In this document: positions 56,807-64,000 of the stretch, in pieces
Position numbering within the stretch: position 1 is the stretch's first letter
Layout: every line of letters starts with the position of its first letter
NCBI RefSeq assembly: GCF_001423745.1
Contig: NZ_LMPC01000027.1
Span: 114,039 to 178,038 of the forward strand
DNA length: 64,000 bases
Direction of reading: 5' to 3'
Source: Arthrobacter sp. Leaf337
Lineage (GTDB): Bacteria; Actinomycetota; Actinomycetes; Actinomycetales; Micrococcaceae
Translations under genes and position numbers: made by a program
Notes under the pieces: model-generated
Told to the model about the DNA's origin: nothing
Databases searched by the model: none
The model's input: the letters and a program-made list of their open reading frames with translations, nothing else

Positions 56807-57967
56807 CTACAGTCCCGAGTACGAGTGCAGGCCGTTGAAGAACTGGTTCACGATGGTGAAGTTGAAGACCACGCAGAGGTAGCCCACGATCGACAGCCAC
56901 GCGGCGCGGGTGCCGGTCCAGCCGCGCGTGGCTCGGGCGTGCAGGTAGCCCGCGTAGACCACCCAGATCACGAACGTCCAGACTTCCTTGGTGTCCCAGC
57001 CCCAGAAGCGGCCCCAGGCCTTCTCGGCCCAGATTGCGCCGAACATCAGGGTGAAGGTCCAGCCGACGAAGGCGATGGCGTTGATGCGGTAGGACAGGTT
57101 TTCCAGGCTCAGCGCCGAAGGCACCAGGCGCATGAAGCCCAGCTTGTCCGCGCCGCCGGAGGCGATGGTCTTCTGCCGGTGTGCCTGCACCAGCTGCAGC
57201 GCGGACATCGCGAACGTCAGCGTGAACAGCGCCGAGGACAGCACCGCGATGGACACGTGGATGACCAGCCAGTAACTCTGCAGCGCCGGCACCAGGTGCC
57301 CCACGGGGGTCCAGTAGGCCACCGAGGCCGCCACAAGCATGATGATCGCCAGGCCGATCACGAACGTGCCCAGGAACCGCAGGTCGCGGCGGATCAGGAC
57401 CAGCAGGAAGACAGCGACGGCAACGAAGGCGCCGGTGGTGAGGAACTCGTACATGTTGCCCCACGGCACGCGGCCCGCACCGAGGGCACGGGTGAGCACG
57501 CCGGCGCCGTGGATCACAACGCCCAGCACTGTCAAGGCAACAGCGACGCGGGCGGGAACGCGGCGTTCGGCAGCGTAGCGCATGCCGGCGTCGGCCGTCT
57601 GCCCGGCGCCAGCTACGGCCCCCTTGGAGGCGCGTCCGGTGGCCGACGACGGCCGCTCGGCACGGCCGGCAGGTCCGCTGACGTCCGAATCGGCGCGGTC
57701 AACCGCGGCGTCGTCGGCGTCGGTAAGGTCACGTCCTGCACGGTCAACGGAGCCTCCGGCACCGACGCCGGCAGCCACGGGGACTTTGGCCGTCGCTGCC
57801 GCGGACGCCTCGGCCGCGGCCGCAGCTTTGAGGTCCACCGCGAGGAGCGCCTTGCTGCTCTTGGCCAGGTCCCAGGCGAAGGCGATAAAGGCAACCGTGT
57901 ACGTTCCGGCGGCCAGCAGCATAAAGAGCTCGCTGTACTGGCCCATGGTTTCGTTGATGGCGAGCAT
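56807..57967 (-). CDS. ccsB: Cytochrome c biogenesis protein CcsB (ResC)
   Basis: A 386-residue membrane protein of the system II haem-lyase. It has eight or more helices and the WWD domain (WGNMYEFLTTGAFVAVAVFLL, then EKAWGRFWGWDTKEVWTFVIWVVYAGYLHARATRGW). The N-terminal 130 residues include a long Ala/Asp/Arg-rich insert. It overlaps the TAA of resB by one base. With ResB it transfers haem to apocytochrome c outside the membrane. Confidence 0.93.
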   Translation of the reverse strand: MLAINETMGQYSELFMLLAAGTYTVAFIAFAWDLAKSSKALLAVDLKAAAAAEASAAATAKVPVAAGVGAGGSVDRAGRDLTDADDAAVDRADSDVSGPAGRAERPSSATGRASKGAVAGAGQTADAGMRYAAERRVPARVAVALTVLGVVIHGAGVLTRALGAGRVPWGNMYEFLTTGAFVAVAVFLLVLIRRDLRFLGTFVIGLAIIMLVAASVAYWTPVGHLVPALQSYWLVIHVSIAVLSSALFTLTFAMSALQLVQAHRQKTIASGGADKLGFMRLVPSALSLENLSYRINAIAFVGWTFTLMFGAIWAEKAWGRFWGWDTKEVWTFVIWVVYAGYLHARATRGWTGTRAAWLSIVGYLCVVFNFTIVNQFFNGLHSYSGL

Positions 57968-59757
57968 TACTGGTCCTTCTTCGACTCGGATGAGCCGGCT
58001 GTTGACTGGATGAAGTCTTCTGGGCGAGATTCCGGGGAGGCGCCCTTGGTGGCACTCTCCGCGGGGCCATTATCTTCCGGCCCGCTGGGAGCTGTCTGTG
58101 AAGCCGTCCGGGAGTCCAGGCCCCATTCCTCCGTCAGCAGTCCGCGGATGGTTTCCGCCTCCGCCGCGAGCCGGTGGTCTTCGCCGCGGGCCAGGAGACC
58201 GTACTCCACCATGGTGCGGCCGTCCGGGTGCGTACCCGTGCGGACCCAGACCCGCCGGCGGTTCACGTACAGGGAAGTCACGAGCCCGGCCACCGCCAGC
58301 AGGGCGAAGATCAGGGCGTAGAGCTGGCCCGGGTTGTGGTGGATGTCCACGCCGATGTAGCGCTTCACGCCGTCAAAGCTGATGGTGCCCTTGCCGTCCG
58401 GGAGCGTATAGGTGCTGCCGGGAGCCAGGGTGATGCCGCCGGCGTCGAGGTTCCGGGCATTGAGCGGCGTCAGCTTTTTCACGTCGAGCTCAAACACGTT
58501 CTGCGGTGCCCCGGCGTTCAGTCCGAGGTCGCCGAAGTACGAGTTCAGCGTGAGCTGCGGGTTGATCAACTCCGGGTCCCCGCTGAAGGAAACTCCTTCC
58601 TCGGTGACGAACGCCGTGGGCAGGAAGAACCCGGCGAACCCGAGCTGGTCCGGCTTGGCGTCCGGGACCTTGATCACCACGGAGGAGTAGTAGTTGTCGC
58701 CCTGCAGCTTCGCCACCACCGGGCCCTGCATGGCGACGTTGCCGGCGCCGTCGCGGATGGTCACCACGGGGGCGTAGCCGTTGCCGGTGAGGTAGATGCT
58801 GGTGCCGCCCAGGCTGACGGGATCGTTGACCTTCAGCACCTGCTTCTCGGCCGGCGCATCCGGGGTTTCCCGGGTGGTCACGTCCGCCTTGAAGTCGATG
58901 GGCTGGCCGAACTTGCCCTTCGATTCACGGTCGAAGGTGATCTGGAACTTGTCCAGCTGGATGGAGTAGGGCTGGAGCTGGCTGCTCTGGAAGTTGGTGC
59001 CCGGGGTGAACTGGTCGTAGCCCACCAGGGTGTTCACGAACGTGTCGCCCTCCACCAGGATCCGCTGCCCGCTGTACCCGAACAGGCCACCGGCCGCCAC
59101 GGAGACCAGCACGCCGATCAGCGACGTGTGGAACACGAGGTTGCCCACTTCCTTCAGGAAGCCGCGCTCGGCCCCCAAAGAGGGCCGCTCGCCGTCGTCG
59201 TCCCTGACATCAACGCGGTAACCGCGTTTCTTCAGCTTCGCGGCAGCGTCCGCAATAGCGTCCGACGCCGGGATCCCGGCATCCGCGGGGATCACCAGCG
59301 TGCCGTACTCGGGAAGGCGGGAGAGCCTGGCCGGGGTGCGCGGAGGCTGGGAGCGCATGGCCTTGTAGTGGGCGATCGCGCGGGGAACCACGCAGCCGAT
59401 CAGCGAGATGAACAGCAGGATGTAGATGGCGGAGAACCACGCGGAGGAGTACACGTCGTAGAGCTGGAGGGAGTCCAGGATCTTGCCGTAGTCCGGGTGG
59501 TCCGCAATGTACTGGGTGACGATTGAGGGGTTCGCAGGGCGCTGCGGGAACAGCGATCCGGGCACGGCCGCAACGGCCAGCAGCAGGAGCAGGAACAACG
59601 CGGTGCGCATGCTGGTCAGCTGGGTCCAGGCCCAGCGCAGCATGCCTTTGACCCCCAGCGCCGGCATGGCAGCTTCGGCCTTGGCCTTCGCCACGGGGTT
59701 CGCTGCAGCGTTGTCTGCGGGTGCAGGCTTCTTCTTTTCGTTCACTCGCTCGCTCAT
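57967..59757 (-). CDS. resB: Cytochrome c biogenesis protein ResB
   Basis: A 596-residue membrane protein with helices near residues 45-65 (TALFLLLLLAVAAVPGSLFPQ), 100-120 (WFSAIYILLFISLIGCVVPR), about 205-225 and near the C-terminus (ALIFALLAVAGLVTSLYVNRRR), with a large extracytoplasmic domain. The LFPQRP and FHTSLIGVLVSVAAGGLFGYSGQRILVEGDTF segments are ResB-typical. The ATG at 59757 overlaps the ccdA stop (TGATG). Confidence 0.93.
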   Translation of the reverse strand: MSERVNEKKKPAPADNAAANPVAKAKAEAAMPALGVKGMLRWAWTQLTSMRTALFLLLLLAVAAVPGSLFPQRPANPSIVTQYIADHPDYGKILDSLQLYDVYSSAWFSAIYILLFISLIGCVVPRAIAHYKAMRSQPPRTPARLSRLPEYGTLVIPADAGIPASDAIADAAAKLKKRGYRVDVRDDDGERPSLGAERGFLKEVGNLVFHTSLIGVLVSVAAGGLFGYSGQRILVEGDTFVNTLVGYDQFTPGTNFQSSQLQPYSIQLDKFQITFDRESKGKFGQPIDFKADVTTRETPDAPAEKQVLKVNDPVSLGGTSIYLTGNGYAPVVTIRDGAGNVAMQGPVVAKLQGDNYYSSVVIKVPDAKPDQLGFAGFFLPTAFVTEEGVSFSGDPELINPQLTLNSYFGDLGLNAGAPQNVFELDVKKLTPLNARNLDAGGITLAPGSTYTLPDGKGTISFDGVKRYIGVDIHHNPGQLYALIFALLAVAGLVTSLYVNRRRVWVRTGTHPDGRTMVEYGLLARGEDHRLAAEAETIRGLLTEEWGLDSRTASQTAPSGPEDNGPAESATKGASPESRPEDFIQSTAGSSESKKDQ

Positions 59758-60512
59758 CAGATCGGCAATTTCACATCGGTTTGGAACCAGTACTGCAGCC
59801 CGGACACCCAGGCTCCCCATACCCCGCTGGCCATCAGCAGGCCGAGGACCACCAGGATTCCCCCGCCGATCCGCTGGATGGCGAGCCGGTGCTTGCGGAA
59901 GAAGGACATCACGCCCACGCCCCGGCGTACGGCCAGGGCAATCAGCAGGAACGGGATGCCCAGCCCGAGGCTGTAGACGAAGGCCAGGAACGCGCCCTTG
60001 GCGGCCGAGGACCCTCCGGACATGCTCAGGAGCTGGACGGCGGAGTAGGTGGGCCCGATGCACGGCGCCCATCCGAGGCCGAAGGTGATCCCCAGCAACG
60101 GCGCGCCCCACAGTCCGGCCGGCGGTTTGGCGTGGATTTTGGCGTCGCGCTGCAGCCAGCTGAAACCGCCCATGAACACGACGCCCATGATGATCACCAG
60201 AACGCCCAGCACCTGGGTGATCCAGGCATTCTGGCCACCGCTGATCATCGAGCCCAGCTGGCCGAACGCTCCGCCGAGCAGGACGAATATCACCGAGAAG
60301 CCGAGCACGAACAGGCCGATTCCGGCCAGCATGCGGCCGCGCTTCTGCTTCTCCAGGTCCACGCCGGTCAGCCCGGTCACATAGCCCAGGTATCCCGGCA
60401 CCAGGGGCAGGACGCACGGTGAGAGGAAGGACACGAATCCCGCGAGCAGTGCCACCGGGATGGCAAGCAGCAGGGAACCGTTCAGGATGGCTTCGGCGAA
60501 GGGGCTGTTCAC
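59757..60512 (-). CDS. ccdA: Cytochrome c biogenesis / thiol-transfer protein CcdA
   Basis: A 251-residue CcdA/DsbD-like membrane protein with six helices. The redox motif is in helix 1 (GFVSFLSPCVLPLVPGYLGYVTGL) and helix 4 (GLGWAPCIGPTYSAVQLLSMSGG), the paired Cys that shuttle electrons outward. It supplies reductant to the TlpA-like protein encoded just upstream, for apocytochrome c maturation. Confidence 0.94.
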   Translation of the reverse strand: MNSPFAEAILNGSLLLAIPVALLAGFVSFLSPCVLPLVPGYLGYVTGLTGVDLEKQKRGRMLAGIGLFVLGFSVIFVLLGGAFGQLGSMISGGQNAWITQVLGVLVIIMGVVFMGGFSWLQRDAKIHAKPPAGLWGAPLLGITFGLGWAPCIGPTYSAVQLLSMSGGSSAAKGAFLAFVYSLGLGIPFLLIALAVRRGVGVMSFFRKHRLAIQRIGGGILVVLGLLMASGVWGAWVSGLQYWFQTDVKLPI

Positions 60513-60527
60513 GTGGGAGCGCCGCCG

Positions 60528-61175
60528 TTACTCTGCCACGGCGGCGGCGATCAGGGCCTTAAGCGTGCCCTTTTGGATTTCCCCGAGGACACGGGAGGCC
60601 ACCCGGCCCTGCTTGTCGAGCACCAGCGTGGTGGGCACGGCACCAGGAGGAACCAGTCCGGACACGGCCAGGAGCACGCCGCCGTCCTTGTCGTGGAAGC
60701 TGGGGTAGGTCAGGTTGAACGTCTTGTCGAACGCCTCGGCTGCGGCCTTTTCGTCGCGGAGATTGACGCCGTAGAACTGCACTCCCTGGGGCTTGAACTC
60801 CTGGTGGAGGGCTTCGAGGGACGGCGCTTCGACGCGGCACGGCGCACAGGCTGCGAACCAGAAGTTGAGCACGGTGACTTTTCCGACGAAGTCCGCCGGC
60901 TCCACGGTGGTGCCGTCGAAGAGCGTCCCCTTGATGCTGACGGCGGATTTGCGGTCGGCAGCAGCGAACTCGGTCACGGATCCGTCACCGGCCACGTAGT
61001 TCTTGTTGTCCCCGGCCTTGGCCTGCTTGGCCAGGGCATCCTCCTGGGCGCACGCGGAAAGCCCCAGGGTGAGCGCGGCCAGCCCCAGGCCGCCGGCGGC
61101 CAGGACACTGCGGCGGGAGGCGGCGTTGGTCGCTTCGTGTGCGCTGGCTGCCTTGTTGAACTTGAATCCGGCCAC
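60528..61175 (-). CDS. TlpA/ResA-like thioredoxin lipoprotein
   Basis: A 215-residue exported thiol-disulfide oxidoreductase. It has RR in SRRSVLAAGG and a lipobox LSAC (Cys acylated), so a Tat-exported lipoprotein is possible. The thioredoxin fold has FWFAACAPCRVEAPSLE (CAPC active site), a cis-Pro region (PPGAVPTTLVLD) and the C-terminal helix. The GTG at 61175 lies two bases after the phosphatase stop. It reduces apocytochrome c for the ResBC haem ligation. Confidence 0.9.
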   Translation of the reverse strand: MAGFKFNKAASAHEATNAASRRSVLAAGGLGLAALTLGLSACAQEDALAKQAKAGDNKNYVAGDGSVTEFAAADRKSAVSIKGTLFDGTTVEPADFVGKVTVLNFWFAACAPCRVEAPSLEALHQEFKPQGVQFYGVNLRDEKAAAEAFDKTFNLTYPSFHDKDGGVLLAVSGLVPPGAVPTTLVLDKQGRVASRVLGEIQKGTLKALIAAAVAE

Positions 61176-61177
61176 GC

Positions 61178-61843
61178 TCAGGCCCCCGGGGTGTTCGAGG
61201 CGCCGGGCAGGAGTGCGGCGGCAGGCTCGCTGTATTCCACGCGCAAGAGGGTGCCGTCGTCGTCGAACACCAAAGACGTGATGGACGTGAGGGTGCATTC
61301 GCGCTTGCGCGGATCGTGCCAGAGGGGCTTGCCCTCGGCGCTCAGGCGGGTGGACCAGATGGGGAGCTGGTGGCTGACCAAGATGGCTTCCGCCTGGTCG
61401 CCGCCCAGCTCAATGGCCCGGAGGCGTGCATCCTGGACTGCGGCGATGACGCGTGCAGCCTGGGCTTTGTACGGCTCGCCCCAGGACGGGGTGAACGGGT
61501 TGCGCAGATGCGGCCAGTGCCTGGGCTTGAGGAGTTCGGCCTTGTTGACCCGGAGCCCTTCGAAGTGGTTGCCGGCCTCGATGATGCGCGCTTCGGTGTG
61601 GATTTCGAGGTTCAGCGCTTCAGAGATGGGGAGGGCCGTTTCCTGGGCGCGGGTCAGCGGCGAGGCCACGAGATGCACAATGTTCGCCCCGCCGGCAACG
61701 CGGTCGCTGAAGTGCACAGCGAGCGTGTTGGCCATCTGCTGCCCGAGTTCGGAGAGGTGGAATTCCGGCAGCCGTCCGTAGAGGATTCCGTCCGGATTGT
61801 GGACCTCGCCATGGCGAAGGAGATGAACAGTGGCTTGGGGCAT
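61178..61843 (-). CDS. Histidine phosphatase family protein
   Basis: A 221-residue phosphoglycerate-mutase-like phosphatase. The RHG motif LLRHGEVHNPDG is near residue 10, ASPLTRAQET follows and the second His is in ILVSHQLPIWSTR. The ATG at 61843 gives the canonical N-terminus and avoids an AT-rich upstream extension. It is the first gene of the cytochrome c maturation cluster. Substrate unknown. Confidence 0.88.
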   Translation of the reverse strand: MPQATVHLLRHGEVHNPDGILYGRLPEFHLSELGQQMANTLAVHFSDRVAGGANIVHLVASPLTRAQETALPISEALNLEIHTEARIIEAGNHFEGLRVNKAELLKPRHWPHLRNPFTPSWGEPYKAQAARVIAAVQDARLRAIELGGDQAEAILVSHQLPIWSTRLSAEGKPLWHDPRKRECTLTSITSLVFDDDGTLLRVEYSEPAAALLPGASNTPGA

Positions 61844-61882
61844 GTTTACCAGTTTCTCAAAGATGTCGGGTGATCTGAAATC

Positions 61883-61899
61883 TTCTACAGGAAGTAGAA
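61883..61899. promoter_or_regulatory. Inverted repeat in the AT-rich region upstream of yceI
   Basis: TTCTAC-N5-GTAGAA (positions 61883-61888 and 61894-61899). A possible MarR-type operator between the divergent phosphatase and YceI genes. Confidence 0.4.
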
Positions 61900-61941
61900 C
61901 TGAGAAGTTTGGAGAAATGTTCCCCGGAGTTGGAATAAAAG

Positions 61942-61962
61942 ATGCATATGCATGTTTATACT
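61942..61962 (+). promoter_or_regulatory. Palindrome ATGCATATGCAT and -10 box of yceI
   Basis: A perfect 12-bp palindrome (61942-61953) is followed by TATACT (61957-61962), a good -10 box about 100 bp before yceI. Confidence 0.45.
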
Positions 61963-62064
61963 GGGTGAAGCAGTTAGTTGAGACTTCAAGCAAAGAAGTT
62001 TCGGCTGGCGATCAGATGTCCTTCCGCAAGAGAACTTCCACCACAGATCACAAGGAGCAACACC

Positions 62065-62613
62065 ATGGCACTGCCCGCCAACATCACCACCGGCACCTGG
62101 ACCCTCGACAACTCGCACAGCGAAATCGGCTTCACGGTGCGCCACGCAGGCATCAGCAAGGTCCGCGGCCAGTTCACCGATGCCGTAGCCACGCTGGACC
62201 TCGCCCAGAACGTTGCCGACTCCAAGGTCAACGCAACCATTCAGACCGCCAGCTTTGACTCGGGCGACGCCAACCGCGACGGCCACGTCCGCGGCGAAGA
62301 TTTCTTCGACGTCGAGGCGTTCCCGGAAATCTCCTTCGTCTCCAACGCGATCGTTCCCAAGGGCGACGCCTACGAGCTCCAGGGCGATCTCACCATCAAG
62401 GGCGTCACCCGCCCGGTGGCGCTCGAGACCGAGCTCCATGGTGTGGCTGTCGATCCGTTCGGCAACACCCGCGCCGGCCTCACCGCCGAAACCACCATCA
62501 GCCGCAAGGACTTCGGCCTGACCTGGAACGCCGTCCTCGAAGCCGGCGGCGTGCTGGTCAGCGACAAGGTTGCCATCAACCTCGAGCTCGCGTTCATCGC
62601 TCCGGCGGCCTAG
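62065..62613 (+). CDS. YceI family protein
   Basis: A 182-residue lipocalin-like protein of the YceI family: GTWTLDNSHSEIGFTVRHAGISKVRGQFTD, FDVEAFPEISFVS and GDLTIKGVTRPVALETELHG. No signal peptide, so cytoplasmic. Homologues bind isoprenoids and are stress-induced. The ATG at 62065 follows CAAGGAG. It is monocistronic, with an AT-rich leader of about 100 bp and a hairpin after it. Confidence 0.92.
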   Translation: MALPANITTGTWTLDNSHSEIGFTVRHAGISKVRGQFTDAVATLDLAQNVADSKVNATIQTASFDSGDANRDGHVRGEDFFDVEAFPEISFVSNAIVPKGDAYELQGDLTIKGVTRPVALETELHGVAVDPFGNTRAGLTAETTISRKDFGLTWNAVLEAGGVLVSDKVAINLELAFIAPAA

Positions 62614-62640
62614 TTCTTCGCCTTATAGTTCTGCACCCCA

Positions 62641-62679
62641 CAGCACCCTGCTCCGTCCCCGCGACGGAGCGGGGTGCTG
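62641..62679 (+). terminator. Stem-loop terminator after yceI
   Basis: CAGCACCCTGCTCCGTC pairs with its complement (62663-62679) over 17 bp with one T-G wobble and a five-base loop. Confidence 0.8.
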
Positions 62680-62753
62680 TGCTTAATCCGGCTGCTGAAC
62701 CTGACCGGCGAGAATACCTCTGCGGAATGATCCATCGGGCCACCGCAGCGGGG

Positions 62754-62843
62754 TACGGTGGAACCAAACCATGCTGGGGGCAGGGGAACCGTCACTGATC
62801 CCGGTACCCGTTTTGTCAGTAGTCGACCCGCGAAGGACCAACT
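62754..62843 (+). promoter_or_regulatory. Promoter and conserved leader of PQYGQ membrane protein gene (copy 1)
   Basis: TACGGT (62754-62759) fits a -10 box. The leader contains GCTGGGGGCAGG and CTGATCCCGGT, both identical in the copy at 63892-63979, which precedes the next gene of the same type. A cis-acting RNA is possible. Confidence 0.55.
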
Positions 62844-63689
62844 ATGAGCACGCCTCCAGCCACCCCGAACGAACCCGAGAACGGCAAGCCTGGCCCCGAC
62901 GCTCCCCAGTACGGGCAGAACGCGCCGCAGTCACCTGCCGCCCCCCAGTACGGGCAGCAGCCCCCGGCCACGCCGCAGTACGGCCAAAACACGCCGCCGG
63001 CCGCTCCCCAGTACGGGCAGAACGCGCCGCAGTACGGGCAGCAGCCTCCCGCTGCCCCCCAGTACGGCCAGAACGCGCCGCAGTACGGGCAAAACGCACC
63101 CCAGTACGGACAGCAGCCTCCCGCTGCTCCCCAGTACGGCCAGCAGCCCTACGGCCAGGCGCCGCAGCAGTACGGCCAGTCCCCCTATGCCCAGTACCCG
63201 TCCGAACAGCCGCAGGGTCCCGGAGCCGGCGGGGTTCCGAAGATGGTCAACAATGCCTTCTGGATGATCATTGCAGCGGGCGCCCTCTGGCTCATCTCCC
63301 TTCTGGTCGCCATTCCCGCGCTGGATGATCCCGCCATGCGGAGCACGTTCGAGGAGCAGATGCGGGCAGGCGGTGCAGACATCGATTTTGAATCGATCAA
63401 GGGCGTTGTCATCGGAACCATGGTTGTGATGGGCCTCATCGGTGCCGGGCTCTACGCACTGGTTGCCTTCAACGTGCGCAAGGGCAAGAACTGGGCGCGC
63501 ATCCTGGGCACCGTTTTTGCTGCCCTCTCGATCTTCAGCCTGCTTCCGCTCAGCATCGGCACCATCGCCGTCCTGCTCGGGATCGCGGCCATCGTGATGC
63601 TCTACCTCCCGGCATCGGCCCCGTACTTCCAGAAGCAGCAGCCGTTCGGCGGTCCGTACACCCAGCCGGGCAACCCCTACGGCCGCTAA
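62844..63689 (+). CDS. PQYGQ-repeat membrane protein
   Basis: A 281-residue protein. Residues 1 to about 130 consist of PQYGQ units alternating with NAP, QPPA and NTP spacers (at least 13 PQYGQ-like copies), a low-complexity, probably extracellular or cytosolic disordered arm. The C-terminal half has four hydrophobic helices (FWMIIAAGALWLISLLVAIPAL, VVIGTMVVMGLIGAGLYALVAFNVR, ILGTVFAALSIFSLLPLSIGTIAVLLGIAAIVMLYL), ending with a Tyr/Gly-rich tail. Function unknown. Confidence 0.8.
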   Translation: MSTPPATPNEPENGKPGPDAPQYGQNAPQSPAAPQYGQQPPATPQYGQNTPPAAPQYGQNAPQYGQQPPAAPQYGQNAPQYGQNAPQYGQQPPAAPQYGQQPYGQAPQQYGQSPYAQYPSEQPQGPGAGGVPKMVNNAFWMIIAAGALWLISLLVAIPALDDPAMRSTFEEQMRAGGADIDFESIKGVVIGTMVVMGLIGAGLYALVAFNVRKGKNWARILGTVFAALSIFSLLPLSIGTIAVLLGIAAIVMLYLPASAPYFQKQQPFGGPYTQPGNPYGR

Positions 63690-63710
63690 CTCACACCGAA
63701 GCACCACACC

Positions 63711-63740
63711 ACAGCACAGCACAGCACAGCACAGCACAGC
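63711..63740 (+). repeat. Pentanucleotide repeat (ACAGC)6
   Basis: Six perfect copies of ACAGC, downstream of the PQYGQ membrane protein gene, non-coding. Confidence 0.8.
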
Positions 63741-63758
63741 ACCACTGTTCCACACCCG

Positions 63759-63821
63759 GAGGGCGTGGACTTTGGACGGCACCCGCGGCATCAGTCGCGA
63801 GCCTCCGGAGTCCGCGCCCTC
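63759..63821 (+). terminator. Weak stem-loop after PQYGQ gene
   Basis: GAGGGCGTGGACT and AGTCCGCGCCCTC form a 13-bp stem with one wobble and a 37-base loop. The large loop makes it an uncertain terminator. Confidence 0.35.
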
Positions 63822-63891
63822 TGTGTTTGGCCGGCAACCTCTTGAGCGGAAATTGAGCCGCAAACTATGCCCAGAACGCCCTTCCGCACGG

Positions 63892-63979
63892 TACCGTGTT
63901 ACCAAAATCACGCTGGGGGCAGGTGAGGTGGCTGATCCCGGTGCCGATTACTGAGTAACCGACTCGCAAAGGATCACTA
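63892..63979 (+). promoter_or_regulatory. Promoter and conserved leader of second membrane protein gene (copy 2)
   Basis: TACCGT (63892-63897) is the -10 box. The leader repeats GCTGGGGGCAGG and CTGATCCCGGT from the copy at 62754-62843 at matching distances from the start codon. Confidence 0.55.
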
Positions 63980-64000
63980 ATGAGCACTCCGCCCGTCCCG
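63980..64000 (+). CDS. Start of a second MSTPP-type membrane protein gene (truncated by window end)
   Basis: Only seven codons (MSTPPVP) are visible. They match the first residues MSTPPATP of the preceding gene, and the whole upstream leader is also duplicated, so this is probably a tandem paralogue. The rest lies outside the window. Confidence 0.6.

Noticed and set aside
56804..58321. 505-codon plus-strand open frame over ccsB/resB
   Set aside because: Arg/Gln/His-rich translation typical of antisense GC-rich shadows.
62900..63200. Regularly spaced repeats at 62.9-63.2 kb considered as CRISPR
   Set aside because: They are in-frame PQYGQ codons of a protein gene.
1..64000. Prophage, integrative element, transposase, tRNA or rRNA
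   Set aside because: No integrase, transposase, phage structural gene, clover-leaf or rRNA sequence was recognised by reading; a tRNA scan could not be run.

Overview
The window looks like chromosomal DNA of a high-GC Gram-positive bacterium of the Micrococcaceae (Arthrobacter / Pseudarthrobacter type). This rests on very GC-rich codon use, frequent GTG starts, ATGA and TGATG gene overlaps, leaderless -10 boxes six or seven bases before start codons, ANTAR and MmyB-type regulators, a ResB/CcsB cytochrome c system and men genes. No rRNA, tRNA, transposase or CRISPR array was seen. The assignment is inference from gene content; no database was searched.

Layout. 1-10.2 kb: a truncated RibD-C reductase gene, an acetyltransferase, an MmyB-type regulator coupled to a short-chain dehydrogenase, ackA and pta around a small acidic-protein gene, a second MmyB-type regulator, a Bcr/CflA-type MFS gene broken by one in-frame amber codon, a PAS-ANTAR protein and a small membrane protein. 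10.2-17.7 kb: phenylacetate catabolism (paaI, paaK, TetR-type paaR, paaZ, a second thioesterase) with a decayed MHS-transporter remnant. The matching beta-oxidation operon (thiolase, enoyl-CoA hydratase, 3-hydroxyacyl-CoA dehydrogenase) is at 27.6-30.5 kb. Four related 22-bp palindromes precede these units and probably form one PaaR regulon.

17.8-27.5 kb: a DUF4397 secreted protein, ferritin with a Gly/His tail, an ECF sigma factor with its membrane anti-sigma factor, flavohemoglobin, an LPXTG-anchored S1 protease, a tyrosine phosphatase, an SGNH hydrolase and small enzymes. 30.6-38 kb: a pentapeptide-repeat protein, SRPBCC protein, CsbD, dienelactone hydrolase, amino acid permease and a nirBD operon led by an unknown gene. 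38.2-46 kb: an ABC-F protein, an operon of a ribbon-helix-helix protein, DUF4097 protein and DrrAB-like exporter behind iterated TGACACCA boxes, and a manganese-type ABC transporter.

46-62 kb: CPBP protease, VOC protein, menB, menE, menA, DUF4229 and PLDc_N genes, then an arsenic module (51.46-56.79 kb), then ccsB-resB-ccdA-tlpA-phosphatase. The arsenic module is the most interesting part. arsR and an ArsN-like acetyltransferase diverge from thioredoxin reductase, a 23-residue peptide with six cysteines, an ArsO-like flavoprotein with a cysteine-rich tail, a mycothiol-type ArsC and an MFS exporter. It contains no ArsB or Acr3. 62-64 kb: yceI and two tandem PQYGQ/MSTPP membrane-protein genes with a duplicated promoter and leader; the second gene is cut by the window end.
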